Shown here piece after piece: positions 45,541 through 55,424 of a DNA stretch of 64,000 nt. Within the stretch, counting starts at the first letter, position 1, and each line of letters opens with the position of its first letter. A model generated the notes under the pieces. The model was not told the DNA's origin. It ran no database searches and was given only the letters and a program-made list of their open reading frames with translations. This stretch comes from Zygnema cylindricum (taxonomy: Eukaryota > Streptophyta > Zygnematophyceae > Zygnematales > Zygnemataceae): NCBI GenBank assembly GCA_037447655.1, contig JBBHKE010001843.1, positions 1 to 64,000 on the forward strand, in the 5' to 3' direction. The translations under genes and the position numbers were made by a program.

Positions 45541-47419
45541 AATATATTGAAATCCAATTCGAAAAGAAAGGACGAGTTTCTGGAGCCGCCATTAAATCGT
45601 ACCTTTTGAAAAGGTTGAGAGTGGTACAAATTTCGAATCCGGAAAAAAATTATCAGTGCTTTTATCAGTTTTGTGAGCGTGGCTTCCGCTGAGGTGAGAC
45701 ACCGGAACTAGTCTGGATGATTTTTTGATTTTTGCTTTTTAATTATATATATTATATATATATATACATATATATAGCCTCTCTTAGGAGATTTTTATGG
45801 TTCTTAAGGTTTTGTTGGCTGTTTCTTTAGGTTTTTAGCTTAATGGCACCATTACAGCGCACCGTAGAGCGCTTAGACTCCACAGTAATTAGCATTGTAT
45901 ATTTTGTATATAAGTGACTCTTCTCACTTAATGAAATCATCCCAAATACAAATCAATTCCTCTCTCCAATGCATTGATCTTTCTCTTGTGTACAATTTCA
46001 TGGCTTCCGCCAATCCACCTCTAATAATATAATCATATGCAAGCTATTACCAACAATGACAGCGTATGCAACTTATTTCTCACAATATAATCATATGTAA
46101 TTTTTTATCAACAATAACATAATGTGCAATTTATTGCCGACAATAAAATGTCATTACCGACGATAAAAAATTGTGCGATTTCACGCAGTTTGAACTGTGT
46201 CTGTATGGTATACCATTAATTGTTATTTTAGAGTAAAGAAATTATTGGCGTGGGGTTTATATTAGAGTTGTTAATTCTCATTCTGTTCTGGATGACACGG
46301 TTGTTTTTGAACCCTTTGAAGAATTAGCTTTAAGAAAAAAACAATTGGTGTCATTGATACTATTTTAGGTTCTCGGGAGTAAATATAGGGGCACTGATAT
46401 GGTGTCATTGTTGTCAGGTTTTTTAGGGTTTTTTATGTTTCTTAGGGTTTGTTAGGGTTTTTTAGGGTTTGTTAGGGTTTGTTAGGGTTTGTTAGGGTAG
46501 TATGCCGTGTTCATACCAGACTCGATCCATCCTAAAAGGGAATTCAAACAGGATTTCCTCCATTACCGCCTTAACCACCAGAAGCTAAACCACTGATTAG
46601 AACTTATCTTTTCAAGTTGTATTTACTTGAGGTACGGTAACAAACAACCATGGCTAAAATTCCAGCCCCAATTGTTTCTTAAATTCCTACTTTAACTCTT
46701 CTCGCAGTCCACACTTGTAAACATCCATCAAATCTAAATAAAGGATTATTACAACCATATTCATTTTAAAATTAGGGTAAATATCTGAAATCGGCAAATA
46801 TAAGCCGAACTGCCATATCGACGAAGAGGCCCCTCTTTACATAGAAGATAAAAAAATGACAATTTCAGTTCGATACGCAACACTACTACATATCATAGCT
46901 TCAACCCTAAATTTCCCTTTTCCCGCGTAAACCCTAAACTCTAAATTGACCTGAACCTGCCCCCTAGCAGGCTATGTCGACGTTGTCGCCCACTCCTCTC
47001 CTCCCTCCTCATTTTCTCCTCCAAGGGCTTCATCCTCTTTCGCGCCAGAGTCTCCTGTTTCCTTCCTAAACCTTAAACCATAAACTCTGAACCCTCTCTC
47101 CCCCCCTCTCTCTGCAGGCTATGTCGATGGTGTTGTGCTCTCCTTGACCCTTTCTCCTCCACCCCTCCCTCCTCTCCTCCGACGGCTCCTCGTCTCTCGT
47201 GTCGGTGGAGTTGGAGCTTTAGAGTCTCTTAAGTCGTCTCCAGAGAGTGGTAATCTCCGTGGAGGCGGCGGCCGAGAGACGCAATGTCACGGCCAATCTG
47301 CGACACGCGGCGGCCAGACACAGGGAGGTGTGGGGAGACCTGGCGCAGGTGAGGTGTGGGGGGAGAAAGAGAGGATCGCATTAGCGGATCATTGTTAGCC
47401 ACACTATTCTTTGTTAGAA
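45541..47419. other. intergenic DNA with telomere-like motifs
   Basis: I see no gene. A ~55-bp imperfect duplication lies at 46026-46135 (CACAATATAATCATATG). GGCTATGTCGA begins two similar CT-rich segments at 46971 and 47118. Confidence 0.45.
46430..46500 (+). repeat. degenerate interstitial telomere repeats
   Basis: Seven TTAGGG words are spaced by TT, TTGT or TTTT, resembling the plant telomere unit TTTAGGG. Confidence 0.8.
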
Positions 47420-48775
47420 AACGTTGCGTTCCAGTCTATTTTCAAACCGTTGTTTCCCTCTCTATTTTTCGTTGGCTAACGTTGTTTTCTTCTCTATTTT
47501 CAAGCCATTTATCAAAGTGTTGTTTTCGAGTTTTACTCAAAACTTTTATTTTCTGCTACTTGTTAGCAAACGATGCTCTTCACTCTTATTTTCAAACCAT
47601 TTTTTTCTAGTACTTTCTGTTAACAAACATTGTTTTCCACTCTGTTTTCAGACTGTTGTTTTCCACTTTATTTTGCATTAGAAAACCTTAACTCTATTTT
47701 TCGTTAGCAAGCCTTTTGGTTTCCATTCTATTTTCCATTAGGAAGTAGTTGGTTTTCACTCTATTTTCAAACCGTTGGTTTTGTCTATTTTCCATGAGCA
47801 AACATTGCTTTCTATTTTCAGATCGCTGTTCTATGCTCTATTTTTCGTTACCAAACCGTTGTTTTCCACATTAGCAAATATGTTCTATTCTTAAGATGTC
47901 GTTTTGCACTCTGTTTTCAGTTAGCAAAGATTTGTTTTCCTCTATGTTTAAACGTTGTTTTCAACTCTCTTTTTCAGATCGTTGTTTTCCACTCTATTTT
48001 TTGTTAGAAAACTGTTGTTGTCGAATTTGTTTTCAACTGTTGTTTTCCACTCTATTTTCCCTTAGCAAACTGTTGTTTTGCATTCTATTTTCAAATCGTC
48101 GTTTTCCACACTATCGTCAAACTGTTGTTACCCACTCTATTTTCCCTTAGCAAACTGTTGTTTTGAACCTATTTTAAAACCGTTGTTTTCCACTCTATTC
48201 AAAGCATTGTTTTCCACTCTATTTTTCCATGGCAAACGGCTGTCTTCCACTCTTTTTTGAAACCGTGGTTTTCCAAGCTATTTTTTGTTGGCAAATCGTT
48301 GTTATCCACTCTATTTTCTAACTATTGTTTTCCACTCTATTTTCTAATAGCAAATGCTGTTTTTCACTCAATTTTCTGTCAGCCAATGTCGTTTTCACTC
48401 ATTTTTGAACAGCTCCACTCTATTTTTTGGCAGAAAACCATTGTTTTTCGCTCTATTTTCAAACCGTTGTTTTCCACTTTATTTCTGAGTAGCAAACTGC
48501 CGTTTGCCACTATTCAAAACCCTTGTCTTCCACTCTATTATCAAACGGTTGATTCCATTCCATTTTCACTGTTTTAACTCTTTAATCCGTTATCAAACAA
48601 TTGTTTTCCACTCTTTTATTGAACTCTTTGCTTCTACTTTTCCATTAGAAAACCGTTGTTTTTCACCCTGTTTTCAATTAGCTTTTTCACTTTTTTTTTT
48701 CAAACCGTTCGTTGTTTTCCACTCTATTTTCCGTTAAAAAACCGTTGTATTTTCCTCTCTGTTTCCTGTGTGTTC
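47420..48775 (+). repeat. degenerate satellite, AAACCGTTGTTTTCCACTC core
   Basis: About 1.35 kb is built from more than thirty imperfect units. Each has AAACCGTTGTTTTCCACTC or a variant, then TATTTTC and usually TTAGCA. Unit length varies around 30-50 bp. The Phe/Ser/Leu-rich frames within it are artefacts of the unit. Confidence 0.9.
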
Positions 48776-49633
48776 CAAGAGTTCCAGAGGACCCGGAGTC
48801 ACATCAACTCTCTGAGGGAACACGCGGAGCCCCCGCAATGACATCAGCGAATATAAGGTAAGGCACATACAACAATTAGCGTGGATAAATTATTGTAGGT
48901 AAACTGGAGAGAGCCTTGGGTTTTTTTTCTTTTTTTTGTTGCATTTTTTGGGATTTTTTTGCGGTGCTCAAACTGAGAAGGAGAAAAAGGACGAAGAAGG
49001 GGAAAAGGAAAATATAAACGTAGCAGTTTCACAATTATTCTGACGAACAGAATGTATACAGAATGTTCCACGCTAATTCTGGTGTACGAAGTGAACAAAT
49101 TTGCTGACGTGGCACGTTCTCATGGATGCAGGCCTCTACAACGAGTCCAAGTTATTTAACGGAACGGAGAAGCATCCATGGAAACATCTACCAGGTTTGT
49201 GAAAGAAGAACTTAAGAAAGCACAAGTCGAATTAAAAAGGACAGAAGGAAGAAAACAAAAAAAATGACATTGTAATTGTTGAACAATGACGGATTTCCAT
49301 TGTCAGAACTTTTTATTATTTTTTGGTTTTTTGGATGAAGATATTGACATCTCCCTGATGTTCTAGACCTGATTTTCTTGTGTTTTTAAGGTTTTTGTCT
49401 TATATTTCTTGTTTTGGATGGTAGTGTGGGTAATTTGAATGTGTTTTTTATGGTTTTTCGGGTTTTCAAGGTTTTGGTAAGTGTTCAAATAATATATATA
49501 TAATTAGACTAAGGCTGAAAAGAGAATATCATTGTAAATACAAATGTCTTGGAGAAACTTTATAAGCAAATGAAATTGTCAACATCTATTTATTACCGAT
49601 CCTCTCTCTCTCCTCTTTCCCTTTTTTTTGCAG
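48776..49633. other. possible small exons, not confirmed
   Basis: A GC-richer stretch (48776-48856) ends at a good donor (AAG-GTAAGG) and encodes QEFQRTRSHINSLREHAEPP before a stop caused by the reading frame at a C5 run. Another GC-richer stretch at 49131-49194 lies between GATGCAG and GTTTGT. The phases do not connect them cleanly to the exon at 49634. Confidence 0.3.
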
Positions 49634-49824
49634 TGTTTGGAATGAATGTTGGAGGCGTTCCATGGGTTCCTCAAACGACTCAAGACCAGAAATATTTAGC
49701 CGGGTTGTGGAACGTTTTGCTATTATGTGTTTTTATAGTTTTGTTTATGTTGGCGATTTTTGTGGTGCTTCTGACGTATTCTTCGGAGGGCGTTAAGACT
49801 AGATTCTTTGCTGGGGCCCGATGA
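49634..49824 (+). CDS. last exon of a CorA/ZntB-like metal ion transporter
   Basis: After TTTTTTTTGCAG the frame reads VFGMNVGGVPW, the GMN signature with the GG-P context typical of ZntB-type CorA proteins. A loop follows, and then one hydrophobic helix (WNVLLLCVFIVLFMLAIFVV), a short basic tail and TGA. In this family the GMN loop joins the two C-terminal membrane helices of a pentameric channel for Mg2+ or Zn2+. The first helix and the cytosolic domain should be upstream, but I found no matching exon in the preceding 4 kb. It is either a gene with a long intron or an orphan exon. Confidence 0.65.
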
Positions 49825-51128
49825 AGCTCGTTGATAGGAATTCTTTTATTTTTCAAATTTTCTTTCATTTGTCACTTTCTAAAAGTTTGATCCAATTGAT
49901 TTTGTACAGTTCAGTTTAAACAATTTTTTGGGTTTTTTTTAGTGGAAACTTTATTTTACGTGCTTCCGAAATTGGAACAACTTCCTAAAAAACATAGTGA
50001 GAGAATGTTGTTGTTTCGAAGAATAGGCGAGTACAAGAGAAAATATTAGTGTTTCCAAAGACAAAGAAAGACGATTGAGGTGACCACTGCCCATTTTTTA
50101 TGGGCTTTAGAAAGGCTTTGAAAGAAAGAATGTGTCATTTTCTTTTTTTTTCAAAGTTTTATGGAAGAATCTGAATATCGCCGATGATGGCTTGTGAATA
50201 AAGCGAAGAATCTTCTCATTGATCTCCGTTTCTTTTTGTGCTCTTAGTTGTTCCACCTTTTAATTTTGATCATTATGTTTTCTGTCTTTTTGCTCTTCAG
50301 GAATGCAAATCAATTCTATGAAACAGAGACCACAACTATCGTTCTGCTTGTTAATTATTTGTTAATTATTATTTTTGTTATTTTTTTCTCCCAATCATGA
50401 AGTTGAGATAGGCTTGTGGGACTGATATTGAATGAGAGCGGAAACTTTTTCCACTATTCATCAGGAGGGGGAGAAAGGGAGGGAGGGAGAGCTTCTTGGG
50501 TCTCCATAACTTTTGTTTACAGAAAAGTAAAATCAAAAGGAGATAATTGATCGAATTTGAACAATATCGACAAATTTTTGATATAAGAGTCATTTTTCTT
50601 GTTCCCTTTGCAAAGCAATCTTATAAACAAATCTAAAACTGTTCAACAACGAAAAACATTTTTTAAAAACAATCTCAAAAATTGGAAGTGCTTAAAAAAC
50701 GAACTTGTTGCAAATTATCTCGAGAAGTTTGTTTTCTATCACTTTTTGAAATATGAAGCAAAATAAAAAATAATAATATTGAGCCCAAAAATACTTTGAC
50801 TGAGAATCACAAACCACAAACAACGAGAAATCAACTCAAAAATCAATTACACAAAATTATATATTGATCAACACTTCGTTCAACTCCAAATAATTGTCGC
50901 TATGTCTCTTCTAAATAAACTTTGTCTTTCAAACAAACCATTTCTCGAACTCAAAGGGTCGAATGTGAAAAATTTGAGAACTAAAACTTTGGGTAAAATC
51001 GTTTCGAGCCTGAAAGATAATAAAAATCCCATTCTGAGAGCAGAAATTTTGACAAGAATACCTACAAGAATAGAAGTTTTGAGAACTATTCCCTAATATG
51101 TACTCTCTCTCTACCATCTCCTCCCTCC
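49825..51128. other. no gene seen
   Basis: The DNA is AT-rich and would include the 3' ends of both flanking convergent genes. A small frame at 50902-51096 has self-similar DNA (TTTTGA/GAAC words) and no domain. Confidence 0.45.
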
Positions 51129-51537
51129 CTACCGACTGGTTAGTTGCCATGTGTCCAAACCACGAACCCAAGTCGAATAAGACGAAGCACACATATGAGA
51201 CGAATTTTGCTGTCGACTCATTGTCTCCTCAATTTGCTTGAAAGACGGATTTCGGTCCTTATCGGCTTCACTATTGATCAAGGAACGTTGACTTGTGGAG
51301 CTTCCGGAAAGCATCTGAGGCAACTTTTTCTCTGGTTTCACTAATTTAGGGTTTTCGGAAATTGCGGAGGTGGTGCCAGCTGCCTCAGAAAGATATTCCC
51401 CTCGAATGTCGGCTGCGGGACGAACCTGATCCAAAAGTCGTAAAACCGCATTTCCCCAACTTTTTCCGGCTTCGATGTCACGTCGCTGAATTTCCTAAAC
51501 TGCTCGAAGGACAAGTTTGAAAACTGCCCGAGTTCGA
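51129..51537 (-). CDS. 3'-terminal exon of an unidentified gene
   Basis: On the reverse strand a TTTTTTTTTTCAG acceptor precedes the exon. Two frames look coding. Frame A joins the upstream exon in phase: LGQFSNLSFEQFRKFSDVT then MRFYDFW, ending at a stop inside the exon. Frame B runs longer: RDIEAGKSWGNAVLRLLDQV, then RPAADIRGEYLSEAAG, ending WQLTSR and a stop at 51129. It would need an acceptor at AATTCAG (51486) or a one-base shift between A and B. I do not recognise the family. Confidence 0.5.
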
Positions 51538-52185
51538 CTGAAAAAAAAAAGGGAAGAAAAAAAAGCAGGAAAAGATAAATTGACAACAGCAACAAAGGAA
51601 AAAAAAACAACATATATATAAAAGAAATAGTTACGGAGCTGGATATGGTATATTTAGGTAGGGAGGGAGGGGAGGAGGAGAGGGAGAGGGAGAGAGCATT
51701 TAATGTTCCTCCGGACTAATATCAAGTAAAAACCAAACGGAGCACTGATCTGTAGGAGAGAGAGGGGATAGAAGGATAGAGTGAGAGGGAGAGGGGGGGG
51801 AAAGGGAGGGGAGGGGAGGGAAGGGAGGGGAGGGAACTACTCTGCCCATTGCTACTAGAGCTAGGAAATTATTAGCGTAAAATTTAGAATTAACTTCAAA
51901 AAAATGGTTTTGCAACAATTTATGATTTTGGGTCGAAAAAACAATCACTCGAATTTGAGTGATTAACTCTAAAAACGATGGGACGTGTACTGCATATCTT
52001 TAAAAATTGGAAATCAGAAATTGTTCGTAAAAAAATTGACCATAAAATGATATCGAAAATTCAAAATCGTTTGGATACTAAATGAATAATATGAAACACT
52101 TCAACATTCAACATTAGACACGTCAACATTGAACCAAATAAAACATCAACCAAAAAATTAAGAAAAAAATGGAAAGGATTCTTAC

Positions 52186-52272
52186 GTCCCTCGCCCTGAA
52201 AATTTCCGCTACCTCCGAATACGGAACTCAAACGCGTTTGACTTTTTTGACTTTTCAAATTCTTATTCACAC
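52186..52272 (-). CDS. possible upstream exon of the same gene
   Basis: The reverse strand encodes KNLKSQKSQTRLSSVFGGSG and then NFQGEG, ending at a strong donor (GTAAGA) in phase 1. That phase agrees with frame A of the exon at 51537. The 5' border is uncertain. The intron would be about 650 bp and contains GA and T-rich DNA. Confidence 0.35.
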
Positions 52273-52348
52273 TATTTAAGGTTTACAATCCCAGTCGTAA
52301 CCGTAACGTGATTCGGTCATGAGCACTTCCGTTTCCTATAGTTCCCAA

Positions 52349-52450
52349 AAAAAAAACAAAAAAAAAAAAAAAAAAAAATTAAAATTAAAAAAAAAGAAAA
52401 AAAAAAAAAAAAAAAAACAAAAAATAATAATAAAAAAAAAAAAAAAAACT
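52349..52450. repeat. A-rich homopolymer tract
   Basis: About 100 bases are nearly pure A with a few T, C and G. It may be the tail of a retroposed sequence or simple slippage; no flanking body was recognised. Confidence 0.85.
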
Positions 52451-52479
52451 CAACCTTTTGTGACGTCACGCCACAAGTT

Positions 52480-53300
52480 ACTCTGATTTGCCTGAGAGAG
52501 GCCTATAATGGCTCTGGCACTCCCGTGGATCCCATATACCGCCTGGAAAACAACAATATTTACGATTATCATAAAAAAAAATGTAAATTATGAAAGAAAT
52601 TGTGAAAATATGGAAGAAACATGTGACAATACGTGAGTATAGCGGTCAACATATTGTCAACGTAAAAAAAAGAGAGGAAATGGCTCCCCTATATACTGCC
52701 TGAAAATCCATGAATATTTTACAAATATGATAAAGAATTTGTGAAAATTTCTAAGAATATGGAAGAATAAGGAAAGATTATATGAGAATATGTGAGAATA
52801 TTGGTCAGAATATGGTCAACAAATGTTGGGAAATGTTCAGAAAGTGAGGGAATATGTAAAAACATGGGAAAATATGGCCTCCTGTATACCATATAATGCC
52901 TGAAATTTCACAAATATTGTAAGAGTATGATAAAGAATATGTGAAAATATGGAAGAATATGGTCAGAATATGGTAAAAAAAAAAGGGAAAATGTAAAGAT
53001 ATGTGAGGATATGGTCAGAATAGGGGTCAGAAAATAACGGAAAATGTTTAAAAGTCGGAGAAAATGGCGCCTTTGGATGCAATATACTGCCAAAAATCGA
53101 TAAAAAAATTGTAAAAAAATGAAAGAATATGATCAAGATATGGAGTATCCCGTGAATATGTGAGAATATGGTCAGAAAATAAAAGAATATGTAAATATAT
53201 GAGAGAATATGTCGCCTGGATGCAATATACTGCCTGAAATTTGACGAAATGTGAGATTACGGAAGAGTATAAGAGAATATAAGAAAATATGAAAGAATAT
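52480..53300. repeat. tandem satellite with GAATATGG words
   Basis: The segment ATATACTGCCTGAAA or a variant recurs near 52535, 52690, 52895, 53080 and 53220, so the higher-order period is roughly 145-200 bp. Within each unit GAATATGGTCAGAATATGG and GTGAAAATATGGAAGAATAT repeat. I see no gene. Confidence 0.8.
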
Positions 53301-53580
53301 TGGAGAATATGAGGGAGAGGGAGGATTTCCATTTAGGGAGAGGGGGAGGAAGAGGGAAAATAGAGGGCAGATTTAGGGGAGAGGGAGAGGGAGAGGGAGG
53401 GGAGGGAGAGGGAGAGGAAAAGTGCCGATTTTGGGAAGAGGGAGAGGGAGGATGTCAATTTTGGGAGAAGAATAGGGGAAAATAGAGGGCAGATTTAGGG
53501 GAGAGGGAGAGGGAGAGGAAGAAGGAAAGAGAAAGGGAGAGAGAGTGGGAGTGCGAGAGGGAGGGAGAGAGTGAGAAGTA
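53300..53580. repeat. GA-rich tandem tract
   Basis: GAGGGAGA units are interrupted by ATTTAGGGGAGAGGG and GGAAAATAGAGGGCAGA, which occur twice. Frames across it are compositional. Confidence 0.85.
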
Positions 53581-55063
53581 AAAGTATGGTTCAAATATAA
53601 CTATGCAGGTTGCTTGTTTTTGTCGCCACTTTTCTTTTCGGGTGAGGTTTGTTTGTGTTTTTTTTTTTTTTACGCGTCCCTTTTTGTTTGGGGGTCTCGA
53701 TCGGTCATCTTGGAAAAATTACATGTCGTTGTACGGGTCAAAAACGATGGCTTGGTACGGACGGATTCGAGTCATTCGGTACTTAATCGTACGGCAACAT
53801 GAATGACATCGCGACGCTTTAGTTGACGTGAGATGACGTCAAGGACGATTCACGTCCAAACAAAACAAAAGGACATTCATTTCATCATCTCATTCATCAT
53901 TCATTCCCTATGTGAATGCAGCAAGTATTTTGGTTGTGCATAGTCACTTACGTCAGCTTGTCAAAGACTGTACATTTTAAGTACACATTGGTACAAGTTA
54001 AGTACTGTACCGTTGAATTCTCATTTTCGTCATTTTAGAACTATGGGGTGATGTTCCATCAATACAGTTCTGTCACGCAACCGGAAAACTGACTTGATGG
54101 AACATCATCCTACGCGTTTAACCCCTTGCGCAGTTTTTTCATGGATAAAAATACGAAATAATAACGTATACATACCTGACGATGACCTCATTTTCGCACT
54201 TAAAAACTACGAAACAAAGCAACGGGTTCTTCAAGCTGTCGGGAAAAAGGTCGCGCGAGTTTATTAATTCGATTGAATACTAATATCGGACGGATAGAAT
54301 ACTCTCCCTGAATCGGGGCGTCTACGTTCTCACTTGTCAAGAATTCGCGATAGAATGTCGGTTCGTCGTTGAATTCGAGCTGCCGGGAACTCGGCAAGGG
54401 TGCACGGAAGCTTCCTAAGTCCTAACTTAACTAGATTGGATGGTCCGAATCAGTGAATAGGATTAGGTCATTAGGAAGATCCATTCATCATTGGATATCT
54501 TTTACCAGAAAGCTACAGTATAGGAAATAACAGATTATATAAGTTGATTTGCTTTCCTTACATTCTTTTTTCTCTTAGTATTTTGTACATCTGCTTTAAG
54601 TTGCTGCTTGCAGTGATATATGATCTGAAATTCGTTTGGAATCCTGTTTCTAAAGCCGGGAAAAAGCTAAAAGTGTCGGCACTCTCGAGAAGTTAATCTG
54701 AACAATGAATCTAAACCTTATCCAAAATAATCTTTATTGACATAATCCGATTTCAACCGAGTTGATGGAATTTCTTTGTGACAATCTGAACAAAAAAAAG
54801 TAAACAAACGAAATGAAACCAACAACATAAATTTTGAAAATAAATTAAACAAAATTGAACAAGTAATAAGTCTCATGAAGCGAAAAGGAGCAATGTTGAG
54901 AAATAGTCACACGTGCAGAAAGTACAGTATCCGGCACTCCATAAAACCCTAATTTTGAAACCTACAACCTGAAAAGTATATAATTTGGACACGTCATACT
55001 GGAACAAGCTGTAAGCCGGAAATTCATGACCGGGTAACAGTAAAAGGTGTATTGAAAGCTGCC
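53581..55063. other. upstream region of the MOCOS gene, no other gene confirmed
   Basis: An imperfect inverted repeat at 54046-54112 (GATGTTCCATCAA and its complement) could form a hairpin. 53880-53925 is an inverted copy of 44797-44840. A reverse frame at 54200-54397 has no domain. A TATA-like GTATATAATTTG lies at about 54975. Confidence 0.5.
54974..54986 (+). promoter_or_regulatory. TATA-like element of MOCOS
   Basis: AGTATATAATTTG lies about 80 bases before the first in-frame ATG of exon 1. The distance would leave a leader of roughly 50 bases. The call is by sequence only. Confidence 0.4.
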
Positions 55064-55424
55064 ATGGCTATCCTTCTTCTCCTTTTTCTTCTTTTGTGGA
55101 CATTTTTGGTCGTTACTTTTCGTACCAAAATCGTGCACTCTCACCATTTCCTTATCATCCCTCTCGTCCGTCTTTTCCACCCTATTGTAGCTCTTGTAGA
55201 GGGACATATGTCACCACAACAAACTAAACTGGCAAATTTGCATTCAACAATATCCGAAACGTCAAACGAGAGAAGAGAGGAGAAAGGTGGTTTTGAACCG
55301 GAAGTCCCACCTGACAGTTTGGAGAGGAAGGCGTTCATGGCAGCCTACAGTGAGAGCTTTGGGTACCCGGGGCGTGACGTGACACCGCAGATGTGGAGAG
55401 GGAGAGACTTCCCACGGATGAAAG
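55064..55424 (+). CDS. MOCOS: MOCOS exon 1
   Basis: The ATG at 55064 opens 120 codons ending at an AAAG-GTGAGA donor in phase 1. The first 20 residues are hydrophobic (MAILLLLFLLLWTFLVVTF), followed by a ~65-residue low-homology stretch. The family's usual start follows, FMAAYSESFGYPG. A downstream ATG at 55208 would remove the hydrophobic part. The N-terminal extension is longer than in typical MOCOS, which starts close to the GYP motif. Confidence 0.85.

Noticed and set aside
47424-48841. Chain of Phe/Ser-rich frames on the + strand
   Set aside because: They follow the repeat unit of the satellite; frames appear and vanish with unit length.
48776-49194. Upstream exons for the CorA-like gene
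   Set aside because: The GC-richer stretches have splice-like borders, but frames and phases do not join to 49634, and the expected helix before GMN is absent.
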